Assembly: GCA_022457155.1 (NCBI GenBank)
Contig: JAJGOT010000123.1
Coordinates: 362,501-426,500 of the forward strand
Direction: 5' to 3'
Origin: Cladopsammia gracilis
Lineage: Eukaryota > Cnidaria > Anthozoa > Scleractinia > Dendrophylliidae
DNA: 64,000 nucleotides
Positions 36,101 to 48,100 of the stretch are shown piece after piece. Position 1 is the first letter of the stretch. Every line of letters begins with the position of its first letter. The position numbers and the translations under genes were made by a program. Under the pieces are notes generated by a model, which worked only from the letters and a program-made list of their open reading frames with translations, did no database searches and had not been told where the DNA came from.

Positions 36101-39100
36101 GACAACTGACAGAATTTGTCGGTTTGTCAGTTCAAGTATCCAAAGCCTGAGTTTATTACTTAGTCAAAATTTGTCGGTTTGTCAGCGCTGACAACTGACA
36201 GAATTTGTCGGTTTGTCAGTGCTGACAACTGACAGAATTTGTCGGTTTGTCAGTTCAAGTATCCAAAGCCTGAGTTTATTACTTAGTCAAAATTTGTCGG
36301 TTTGTCAGTGCTGACAACTGACAGAATTTGTCGGTTTGTCGGTTTGTCAGTTCAAGTATCCGAAGCCTGAGTTTATTACTTAGTCAAAATTTGTCGGTTT
36401 GTCAGTGCTGACAACCGACAGAATTTGTCGGCTTGTCGGTGCTGACAACTGACAGAATTTTGTCGGTTTGTCAGTGCTGACAGACTGACAGAATTTGTCG
36501 GTTTGTCGGCTTGTCAGTTCAAGTATCTGAAGTTGGTCATTCGAAACAGTTTGATTTCTTCAAAATTCTTGGTGATAAATATGAGAGCGTAGAAGGACTA
36601 AAGATGACGTCATTTGGTGATCCGCAACACCAAGAAACAGCCCATTTTGCCGATATGACTTTCAGCCTGGTATTACATGAAGCGAGCCAGCCCGGGCGAC
36701 AACTAAATTTAGCATCAACGGTTTTGGCTGAAAGCTGTGTTTTGAAAATGGCGCAAAGCGTAGAATGTTTCAATTAAGGATTTTTTCTGCATTTTGGCTC
36801 ATTTACTTCGTGCTTACGCACTCTTGTGTACCTTTTTATCATTTAAGGAGAAAAAGGGCCATTTACAGGCGAACAGGTTTGCTCAGAGGCAAATTTTTGT
36901 GCTGTCCCGGTCAGCCGGGCTGGACCGGTAAACGCCATTACATGGAAGATTTTCAGCCCGGTTAGCCGGGATCGGGATGGAAAGGAGATCTCCAGTGACG
37001 AAGGTTATTTGACAAACATCTTTTGCTGTGCCGAAACTGTGCAGACAGAAACGAAACCCCAGTGTTCGGAAGCTTCATGAAGTCAGAGAAAGCTTCGAAT
37101 CGTCAAGGAAGGCCATCGCAGCAGAGAAAGGAGGGATAACTTCCGTAAAAAGGCTAGCACGCACTCTAGATCCCGATCTAGATCGTGATAAGCACGGGCG
37201 ATGAAGAAATTCGCAGCAACCAGAGAGCGCTGTTTGTCAGTGATGATCGCTCTTCGACCGGCACTTCGACCGCGGCGCTACGATCCAGAGAGGCAACAAG
37301 ACAAGTGGACTTCGGGGATTTCCATGAGGAAGAGAGCATTTTACACACTTGATTGGCTGTAAAAAAATTATTCGTGGTTATGATTTGCCAGGAAAACCGG
37401 ACTCGATAGATTTATCTTCAAGAAACTTGACAATCGCTCGAGCTACCAACCTCGTTCCCAGGGTCTCTCGCTCTCTCGCTCCAGGGGGCGGGAAGAAGAG
37501 AGACCCTGGGAACAAGGTTGTCGAGCTACAAACAAGTCACGTTTCATTGCGCCTAATACCTTGTGATTGACAGTTCTGTCCCAAGGACTACTCTGATTGG
37601 TCTAAGCGCAGCGACCCGTTTATGGCGCCAATCAAGTGTGAAAAGTCCCTCGTCCGACGGGCTATAAATATAAGACGAGGGACTTTATTGAAAGTCTACT
37701 TCCCTGTGTGCGAGCAGCAGTCCTATTTAACTCAGATACTAAAAAGTACCGGTTTGATTCTCGACGTGTGTTAGTGGAAAATTTTGCCTCGCTTTCATAC
37801 AGCTCAACAGCATAGCTGACCATTGCAACGCTGGCTCAAACACGTGTTTTTCCTTCACAAGCTCTTCCAGACCTGACGTGTTCGTGTAGTATGAAGCAGT
37901 TTTCATATCAGAAATACTATTTACTGTACACATTCAATTACACCTGTTTGTCATTCAATTATAACTTTTTGTCATGCAATTATGTCTTTCTGTACGTCAT
38001 TCAATTATGGCTCGTTGCTATTCAATTATTCAATATCGATTGACCGTTTGTACTTGAGCCTTGTCTGTACTCAGATATATACACCATTTATAGATCCACA
38101 AATCACAACCGATGACAAAAAGAAACCGTGGATTTGGATGGAGAAACTACGAGCCCATCATACAGGAACAACAGGGAGTTCGCTCTAGACTGACCGATTC
38201 AAGTTGTGGACGTCGTCTCAAGCGCCTCATGAGTCCATTCAGGAATGGGAGGTAAAAGTTAGACAGGCGGGCAGTCTTTGTGGCTACGGAGAGCTTAGTG
38301 ATGAACTTTGCAGAGACAAATATATATTTGGTCTTAACGGATCGGAGACCAAATGAGAACCGAACCTCTCAAAACGCACATCAAACCCGACAATTCAGAG
38401 AAGACCTTGAAAGATGTAGTAGCAGAGGCAAGAGCAATAGAGCTGCAAAGCAAACAAACAAGCTCATAGCCGACTCTGCCAAACGGATATAAGAAGAAGT
38501 GCACTGGACAGGGACAAACCTCAGACACAGCCAGATGAAACTTCGACGGGAACCAGGAACATGTTTTTGGTGTGGTGACAGGAAAGAGCCCCACCCCTGA
38601 AAAGTATGCCCCGCTAACGGAAAGATCTGCACTAATTGTGGTGGCAATGACCATTTCGCCCGAGTTTGAGGACCGAAAACCTCAAGCTTTTGGCTCCAGG
38701 TACGGTCGGAGACTACAAACAAGGGGCAACAACCAGCGCGGTCAGTGGCGCGACTAACGTGACCGTCCACCCAGTCAAGCAAGAGACCTTCACTACACTG
38801 ACATGTACGCAACAGAAGAACAGCAATATAGCCCAGCCTCTGAAGATTATGGCTTCGTGTATGCATTGGAATCTCAGGTGCACAATATAGACACAGAAAA
38901 CCAGTCAAAAAGCCAGGTCAAGCGCTATTTCACAACCCTATCACTCTCCACAACAGGCTTTGCATTTAATCAGGTCAAGTTTCAGATCGACACTGCAGCT
39001 ACCTGTAACACAATGTTGATCAATACTACACTACAGCAGACCCGTGTCAGCCCTCGCCATCGCCTTCTGAACCAATCAACGTCGATTCCAACAGGCGCCT

Positions 39101-42100
39101 TCCCCCACCAGGCAAACTATGTAAAGAAGACATACTAAGTGAGTACGCCAACTTCTTTGAAGGTCTCGGGCTCCTCGGCCCACCAGTCCACTTTCAAGTT
39201 GATGAAAACATACAACCTGTTCAAATGCCGGTTCACAGAATACCGGTAGCGAAGCAAGCAAAGGAGAAAGAATCCCTTGACAGATATATGGAACAAGGGG
39301 TCATTGCCAAAGCGAGCGAACCAACAAGTTGGTGCTCGAATGAGCTTATCCGGGAAACGCCAAAGAAATTCAGGTTGTGCATAGACCCGAGTCAGAAAGT
39401 GAACAAGGCCATCCAGTGTCTGATACACCAAGTGCCCACGCTAAACGAACAGCTCCACAAACTTAGTGCAGCAAACTGCTTCTCCTTAGTTGATGTCAAG
39501 GAAGGATTTCTTCGCATCCCTCTTCGGATGAAAAGTCATCATGGATGACAACAATGCACACATCATACGACAGATACAGATGGCTTTGGAATCACAAGCG
39601 CTCCTGAAAAAATTCAAATGACTCTGACAACTGCACTTGAAGGTATGGATGGTATTGTATGCATAGCTGACGACATTCCAGTATTTGGAGAAGGCGCTGA
39701 CTTTGCAGAAGCAGAAAAGGACCACGACAGACGATTATTCATTGCCCTGATGGAAACAAACTAAATGCACAGAAACTCCAGTTCAAACTCAAAGAGGTCA
39801 AATTGATGGGAACTATCATCACTTACCAAGGAATGAAACCAGATCCAGACGAGGTAGCTGCCATAACACAGATGCCAGCACCACGGAACAGGGCAGCACT
39901 TCTTTGATTCATCGGTATGATTAATTACCTCTCGCCGTTCTGTGCAAACCTGAGGGCGGGAATACAACCTCTGAGAATGCTAATCCAGGACGCTGTTCCT
40001 TTCGTCTGGTCTGAAGCACAGGATAGAGCTTTCAACAAAGCAAAACGATTGATCTCATCAGCCCCTGTCTTAGCCTACTATGACCTCCACAAGCCCGTCG
40101 TACTTCAGACGGATGCCAGTGATAACGCCGTCGGTGGAGCCCTCCTCCAGCCCAATATAATGACGACGGCAAACTACAACCAGATGCCTTTACATCCTCC
40201 AGTATGAATACCACAGAGCAACGCTATTCACAAATCGAGAAAGAGTGCCTGGCTATATGCAACTGCTTTCAGAAGTTCGACCAGTGGCTATATGGCAAGT
40301 CTGACATTGAAGTTCACACCGATCACCAGCCACCAGAAAGTATCTTGAAGAAACCCCTGAACAAAGCTCCAGCACGTCTGCAGAGGATGCTAATGAGACT
40401 ACAACACTATCGATTTACACTCACCTACAAGAGATGCCCGTCCTTCTACCTTGACGATACACTCTCTCGGGCAGCCCTTCCACGCTCCGTAGCAGCAAAA
40501 GTAACAGGTAACAGGCACACAGGTAATGGTACCTCAGTCCATGTACATATAAATGCTCACCAAAATACACGCAAATCACTTCGGCGCAGAATCAAACATA
40601 CGTATGGCTCGCGAAGTTCCTTTTGGCCAGGAATGAGGAAGGTCATTCAAGACATCTGTGATGCCTGTGGCGCCTGCACCCAATATGGCCAATCGGTCCC
40701 AAAGTAACCGATAGGGTCCCTCCCATACCTACCAGGCCATGGGAGATAGTCAGCTAAGATATTTGCGAACTCGTGAAGGAGAGCTACCTAGTCAATGTGT
40801 GCCATTTCTCCGACTGGATTGAAGTCAAAACAAACTTAGCCTCGACCGTCATCAAGAAAACAAAGCCCACTTCGCAAGATACGGTGTCCCAGCGATCTGT
40901 CACATTGACAATGGCTCACAGTTCACAAGCGGAGAATACAGATGGTTCTCCGTGGAGTACGGTTTTAAGCATACTACGTCATCACGCTACTACCCGAATG
41001 GAAATGCTAGAGCTGAAGCTGCCGTTAAGGTTGCAGAATCCATGTTGAAGAAGGCGGACGACTTTCAAAACGCGCTTCTGATGTACAGAAACACCCCGCC
41101 TCAAGGACACACCTACTCACCGGCTTAACGGATGTTCCTTAGATGGACTAGTACCACCCTGCCTACCACAGAACAACTCCTGGTCCCCACCATGATCAAC
41201 TTTCAGGTCGTCGAAAACGAAATACTTAAGAAAAGGCGCGACAGCAAAGCGTACTATATATGACAAGACAGCGGGAATAGAGCAACGAACACTCAACATC
41301 GGCAGTTATGCATATGCCAACCCACACCCAACCCACCGCGGTAAACCGTGGAACTATGGTGAAGTTATTAGAAATGATGGGCCAAGGTCCTATACGATCC
41401 GCACTCCCCGTGGCATCACGATCCGAAGGAACAGAATCCAGCTAAAACCTGCAGCACCGCCACCATATTACAAGTTCAACGCGGGAGCCACTACCGATGC
41501 AGCAGAGATGAGAATTCACCCAACCCCTGTTCCAGACACTGCAAAACCATCCCAGCCCCGCCTTCCCAGTAAGCCTACGCGGAACACTCCGAGTCCCCCT
41601 ACAGACACTGCACTACAGAACCAAGCCAGCGACCATAAGTCACAATCGCAACCACAACACATCAGCCAGGCAAACCCTATCGTCCAGCTCGAGAAAAAGA
41701 CAGCTTCACAAGAACACACCCCGGAACAGACGGGGTCGAGCAGTCTTGTAAAGCAGACAAGATCTGGTAGACTGATCAAAGTACCAGAAAAACTCAAATT
41801 CAAAGACTATGTACTCAACTAGAGATTTCTCTCTATCATCCTGAGAGCACCATAAGAACACTATAGAACATTTTTGAAGTTAAAACAGACGTTTTAGATG
41901 TTTTTGATGTTGTTGCATTTCCTTTTTTTCCCCAAAGGAGGGAAATCGGTTGGTAAGCGGGTTCCCGATAATGCTGGTCAGCGGTCGTCCACGACGAGTG
42001 GGTTTAAAGTAATTCCTTGTGTTTGCGTGCAAAATCGTGACCAAAAAAATAATAATAACTAGCTGTTTTTGTCAAAAGAGAAGTGCTGCGAGTGTGTTGT

Positions 42101-45100
42101 GGTACGTTGGAATAGGGAACGCCATGAGTTGTCAAGTACCAAATTACAGGCTGAAATATGGTATATGTTGGCTTTGTTTATCCCAGATTATTTTTTAAAT
42201 TTATTTATTCCAAAGCGTTGATTTTAGAAAAGTTGATGTCAACGGTGTTTTTAAGTGATCCTTATAAATATAGAAATAAATACCGTCAGATATTTGATCC
42301 TATATACCATGTTATGAGCTTGAAATTCAGTTTACGTACCAATATATTAAAAGATCAACAACAAAAATGCTACAACAAAGTGGGTGTGTTTTTAATTTAT
42401 TATAAAAATATATACACCCTTCAAGAAACGTTGTCCAACAAAAAGAAACTTAATAAAACTTGTATGTGGCACTGTAAGGCCATGATTAATTTGACTATAA
42501 ATCATTCAATATGCTTGCTGTTCAATGTGAAAATAGACGCGGAGACGCGGAGACGACCAACCATGACATACACCCAAACTATGTTCAGATTCTGGAGAGA
42601 GGTGTAAACAACTTGTCCAAACGTTTATTCTTAGAATCGTGGCATTCAACCATCGACCCTAATTTTGTCAACGAACGGAAGCCATTCCCAAGAGTATACC
42701 TACCAATTGTCAAGGATTTTAAATAACTTGTTTCCCACAAAAAGAACATTCATTCTCTGATGAAGGCCGCAGTGAGCGACCGAAAATTTAGAAAAACTTT
42801 TAAACTTTTTATAAAGATTTTTAAATAACTTGTTTCCCACAAAAAGAACATTCATTCTCTGATGAAGGCCGCAGTAAGCGACCGAACATTTAGAAAAATT
42901 TTTAAACTTTTTACAAAGATTTTTAACAGGTCAGTTTCAAAAACTTTTATTTATTATCATAACTTCTAGAGTTCTCATCCTTTTAAAACTGAAACATAAA
43001 TGTATAAAATATCCAACAATGTTAAAATGTTCAATGCTAAGTAGCTGTTTGGAATGTGGCATTATAAAGCCTTGTTAAGTTTTCATTATTCTTTACAACA
43101 ATCAATAAAAAGAGGGTCTAAAATAGGGTTTCCCAATCCCGCTTCCCGCCACTGTTTTTTCTTTCATCCCGCCATCCCGCTTGCTTCGAACATGTCATCC
43201 CGATCCCGCTTCCAAAATACATTTTTTGCAAGACAAGTCGCAGTTTTTTCCGGACGAGACGCGATTTCCGCGGGCTAATGCATTACGACCTCGGTGTTTG
43301 TTTGCGGTAAACAGCAGCAGTCCGTTTAGTTTGGTAAATTCATCCGCTTTTGAATAAGTGTTGAGAAGCCAAATAAAAGTTCTTTGTCGGAGAACAGTGC
43401 GTGGACCATGACGAAGGCCCTCCATCAGACCAAACTTCAAAATTTCAAATGCCAACTACATAGGGGTTATCCACGAAATCTGATAGAGAAGGTTGTATGG
43501 AATATGCGGCCGGGGTGCGGAGTGAGGAGTGAAGAGTGCGGAGTGTGAAAAACGCGGAGTGTAGAAAACGCGGAGTATGCCGAAAAATGAGGAGTGTGGC
43601 AAATGAGGAGTGGGGAAAATGTGGAATACGTATTTTTGTGGAAAAACATAAAATGTAAGGTAAAACTAAACTCATTTTTTTTCTGCAAGGCAACTTTTGC
43701 AAGTTTTGAAATTCACAATCTCTATATAAATAAATAGGAATTTCAGTGGAATCCAGAGGTGGAATTTCAGTGTTGCATGTTATCTCAAAAGAGTTGGTAT
43801 TCATGCGCGTACCTGCCTTTAAGCAAATAAGCACGAGCTTACAGGCCGTTCAGACGGTATAATAACTTTTTTTAAAATGTTGTATTAGAACGAGTCACAA
43901 AGCTCGGCTGCTCGACTAAGCTGTGATCCAACTGTAGACTTAGTGTAGACTTGTTGGAAGGCGTATTTACAAGAGCATTCAGTACTCGCGATCACAACTC
44001 GCTCTACGGCCGGAGGCCGGACGTAACGTCCCGTCGTTTGACATGTAAGGTCTGGTACTTTCACACGAAATAATTATTTTCTTAAGTGTAAATAAATCGG
44101 ATGGTTTTGTATTTGTTTATCTAAGATTGAGTTGAGCCTTATTTTGCTTACTTAACGCTATGATTCCATTGGAATCTACTGAAAGCGGACATCTGCAGAC
44201 TGATGATTATCATAATTGCCAATTCAAATATTTAGTTTTTTGTTAGCTCTAATGCGTTAAAAGACCTTCCCGGTTTAATCACTTCCAGTCCAGGGAACGC
44301 ATGAAATGGCCATTCAGACTGTCCAATTTCTCTCCTAAAAGTTCGTGCCTTCGGCACTCACAACCATTAAGGCTTACAATCAGAAAAAGCCCAGGAACGC
44401 CCTTGGACGTAAATCTGTGGGGAATGATTGACGTCACTAAAACTTTTCTTCCACTTGTGAAAAAGGGTCGGGGACGAGTAGTTAACTTCTCAAATGGTGC
44501 TGGTAAGCTAAGAAAAATGGAATGAAACTCAGTTACCCGCCGCGTTTATGTGGATGACTTGTGGTGTGTCAGTTTTTCTGCAAGTTTGCCTTTCTTAGTG
44601 ACGTTTTGTTTGTTGCGTCCATTCCTCGGCCCTTGAATGCCAAAAAGCAGATACTATCATCCATATATGGCGGCAAGAATCATTTAGAGTTGACGCGAAT
44701 TCAAGTTCGATTATAGCGGCAGAAGATGATGAGAACGCAAAAAAATTAGCGGTCGAACGAGAGCAGTCGCAAATGTTTGAACTTTAGTGCTTATCGCTTA
44801 AGGCCGGCCTCTCATCCCTCTCAAAGCATGTAAACTGAAATATAGCTGAAAATTGTTCAGAGTTGTAAGTGTACTTCTGTCTGCTTATTGGCATGGCAGG
44901 GGGGTACCTGCCTGTAGGCCAAGTAAGCACTGGCTTACAAGTTTTTTAAAATTTATCAGCCACAAAATGACAACGCGATGTCTTTCCGTATATTATGCTA
45001 TATTAACCTTTTCTTTTTTCAACTTGTGCCCCCTGGCTTACTGGTAAAAACTGGCCAGCAACGCCCCTGATTAGGACTTCTGAAATGTTTTCAAATGAAA

Positions 45101-48100
45101 GACAGGATAGAAAAACGCCGGTTTAAAAACTCACCTATGTAAACATCCAGACTTGTCTTTCTTCACGGAATCGTGAAATATCCGGCGAGTGCATTGTCGT
45201 CATCCATCCCGTTTCCCACCCGGAAAAATCAAGAATTCCCGCGTCCCGCCATGAAAATGACGAACTTCCCGCTTCCCGCCTACTTCTAATCATCCCGCAT
45301 CCCGCCTTCAAATTTTCTTTCATCCCGCATCCCGGCATCGAAAAAAGGCTTATCCCGCATCCCGCCAACCCTATGTTAGGCCCTCTAAAAAATGTATACG
45401 GAACTGAAGGCCTTGATAAATTCGACTATAAATCATTCAATATGCTTTCTTTTCAATGTAAAAATAACGTTTGTTTTTGATTTAGACAAAAGTCATTAGC
45501 TTGAGTATAAATTGGAAAGAGAACTTGATAAGGCAAGTAGTTCAAGGAAATCGTCTCTGCATCGGGTATAGAGCGGTCTTCAAAAGCTTTTAGATACATA
45601 GCATCGCCTTCGATTATAATTCGGTCGATAGTATAAGAGTTCCACGTAGAAATATCGCACGAATTAGCCCATAACAAAGCTGAAAGACTCATAAAAGCAC
45701 ACTGTCTTCCTCTAGAAATATCATTGAAACGATAATTACGTTGATGAATACTTCCACGGGCGGAAAAAACAGAATTAAGCATGATAAACTTTCAAACCTA
45801 CCTTCTCGCGACGTGTGAAGGCGTCGTGCTCGAATTGGCGCATAATGATTTGTTGGATTCCGCTGACCAGTAGGTATGATGTCTCCTAAAATTCGTCCAT
45901 CGCGACAAAGTCACTCCAAAAGATCGACTTTTCAATCAACTATCATCGCGAAAGTGGCGGGAATAGTGTGCTGCTCGCTCGCTAACGCTCGCTCGCAGCA
46001 ATAAAAGAAAAACAAAGTGCATTTTTTAAATCATTGCGCTTTGCGCATGAGTAATAATTGAATGTGCACAGTGAATAGTGTTTTTGATATGAAAACTGCT
46101 TCATAGTGTAGGACGACTTTTTAACTTTCTGTATTTAGTAAGTATGGTTTGTAATGCTTTGCTACTAAAGGAGTTGTTCGGTCTTTTCTTTCAAAGCATC
46201 GTTGATTCCAAATCATGCGAAAGGAGCGACATAAAACGACCTACAAACCGAATCACGAGTTGAGCCGATTTGATTTGCTCTGATCTGTGACAAACAAACT
46301 GGACTGAGCAAATGTGCTTGGTGGCCAGTGTGTTAAACGACCCAATAAGGTCGCAGAAAAAAAAAGAACTGAGCGAATGCGCTAGGTGGCCAATGCCTTT
46401 TGGCATTTACATATGTACTAAGTCGGTACTGAGGACCATAAAAGGCTATATTGTTTACATTTACGTAAACCGTTAAATTCACTTATTTCAACATTAAAAG
46501 ACATTGTTCTCCTTCTTGTACGCGTTAGTTTATTTGACCTACATATTTCGACTTCTAATAACTAATTAATTAAAAAAACACCGAAGTCTTACTTCATCTG
46601 CTAATGAACATTCCTTCCTCTTTACTACAATGAATTTTGGACATAATTATTTATTGTCATTTATTAATTACTACCGAATACCTCCTGATATTTTTTCGAG
46701 CAATTAAGAAATGTGATGTTTTATAACTAGACCATCCGCTCGGCAGCACTTTACCTTCCATTAGGAACCACTAGTCAATAATATTTTCTTAGATAAAATT
46801 TGCAACTCAAATCAGTCCCCCGCTTGACCTCGAAATGGCCTTTGTAAGGCTGACATATCCACTAAATAGTACCTGAGTGAAGTTTTTCGTTGCATCCACT
46901 CTGCTAAGCATTGACAGTACAAATGCCGCTGTTTTTCCTGTCCCCGTCTGTGACTGAACTATCATGTTGTTTGGTCTAAACAAAACACAAAACAAAGCGG
47001 GCTTTGGGTTAATTAAAAGTAATGTGTGTGTATTACGACAGTAATGGGGGAAGGGGAGGAGACCTTTGGGCAACAAATTTTTATGAAACATTCTAGATTC
47101 TAGAGAATTCAATTTCCTGACATTTTTGTTTTAAACTTAAAACCGGGGGGGGGGGGGGGGGGGTAACAATTCTTGTCAAATTTGTACTTTTACAACCCTA
47201 AATACAATAAATACAATACATTTCATTAGCCCGTCCTAAACAGGATGGTGAATACAATAATAATTATTTACCGCTAATAAATGATATATGGCTATAAATG
47301 TAATTTAGGCCTGGTTGGCCTTGCAGGGGTCCCGAGTTCGTACAGCTTACGTGTTTGTGTCAGAACATTTCACATCTGTTCGCTCGCCGACAGCTTTGTG
47401 CTCCTGACGTTTTTACTCCCTGGGTTCCTGATTCTCCTACTTGGTAAGTATTGCACGGTGGTCATATGTGGTAAGTATTATTATTATTATCATTCTTTTG
47501 AAATTCCCCTGATCATTCAGTGTCACGGTACTGGGTGATTGTCGCTCACAGGGTTGCCATGGTTTCACATCTCGTTTGGCTTTTTTTTAACCTGTGGCTC
47601 CAACGGTCTTTCAGACACCAACCCTCAAGCTCATCTTTTGATGATGAGTTTAATTAATACAAATGTCTATTAATAATAATATATTATACTGTAGCTCTGA
47701 GAATGCGATTAATACATACGTACAACATTACAAAGTATACAAAAATAAAGTGTACAAAAATATGTTGTACATAATACTAACGGGTCAGCTAAAAGCAAGG
47801 GCAGGGCTGTTTCTTGAATCTTGGATGGTTTGTTAAAACCCATTTCATATACACCTTTGCGGAGTTGTTCTGACCTAAAATAAAGAATACGCCACAGATC
47901 ATAATATTATTGAAACTGAGTATCCTTTTGTAATCAATTCTTGGCTCTCTTAGTTAAGTAACAGTATACTTCACTAGTCAGTCATTCCAGTCATTCCATT
48001 CTAGATCCGATTATAATTACCGGTACCAACATACTGTTCATAGGTCATAAGCTACATGTATATAATAATACACTATCTGCAGGCCCAAAATTAAAAATCA

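Larger units (their letters stand above)
30529..36640. mobile_element. Giant inverted-repeat (foldback-like) element of about 6.1 kb
   Basis: Left arm 30529-32200, right arm 35010-36640 in inverted orientation. Shared landmarks are GGCTGTTTCTTGGTGTTGCGG at the outer edge and TGACGTCATCTTTAGTCC. Further in come a palindromic tandem array, ATATCAAACACTCGAAACAG, GCAGCGCTTTCCAAAC, and GCTACTTGACAACTATAC at the inner edge. The left arm has an extra poly-A tract (31717-31742) and about 330 bp not in the right arm. The right-arm array is about twice as long. The spacer carries an OTU-like relic. The arrangement resembles foldback elements with satellite-bearing arms. No target duplication was identified. 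Confidence 0.75.
29930..46790. other. 17-kb block of nested elements expanding DDX19A intron 4
   Basis: Homology to copy B is lost near 29920 (ATCTTAACATTGCCTT against ATCTAAACATTGTCTT near 62945). It returns at about 46794-46820 (TTTGCAACTCAAATCAGTCC against TTTGCAACTAAACTCAGTCC at 62983). The 17 kb between is absent from copy B. It holds the inverted-repeat element, the gypsy relic, the Penelope end, the SDR exon and the CCCGC repeats described separately. 29930-30528 itself contains repeats of GGGAGA and GCGAGCGACG type, with no gene. Confidence 0.75.

Noticed and set aside
30650..36530. Regularly spaced repeats that could suggest a CRISPR array
   Set aside because: Repeats are contiguous palindromic satellites without unique spacers or cas genes, and the genome is eukaryotic.
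37560..42130. LTR pair for the gypsy element
   Set aside because: Sequence upstream of gag and downstream of the polypurine-like tract does not match by eye. Either the LTRs were lost or they are too diverged to see.
47281..47538. 85-codon hydrophobic frame with possible splice sites (CTTGCAG at 47326, GTAAGT at 47444)
   Set aside because: It lies in DDX19A intron 3 on the other strand, resembles no family I know, and ends in a TTATTATTAT repeat.
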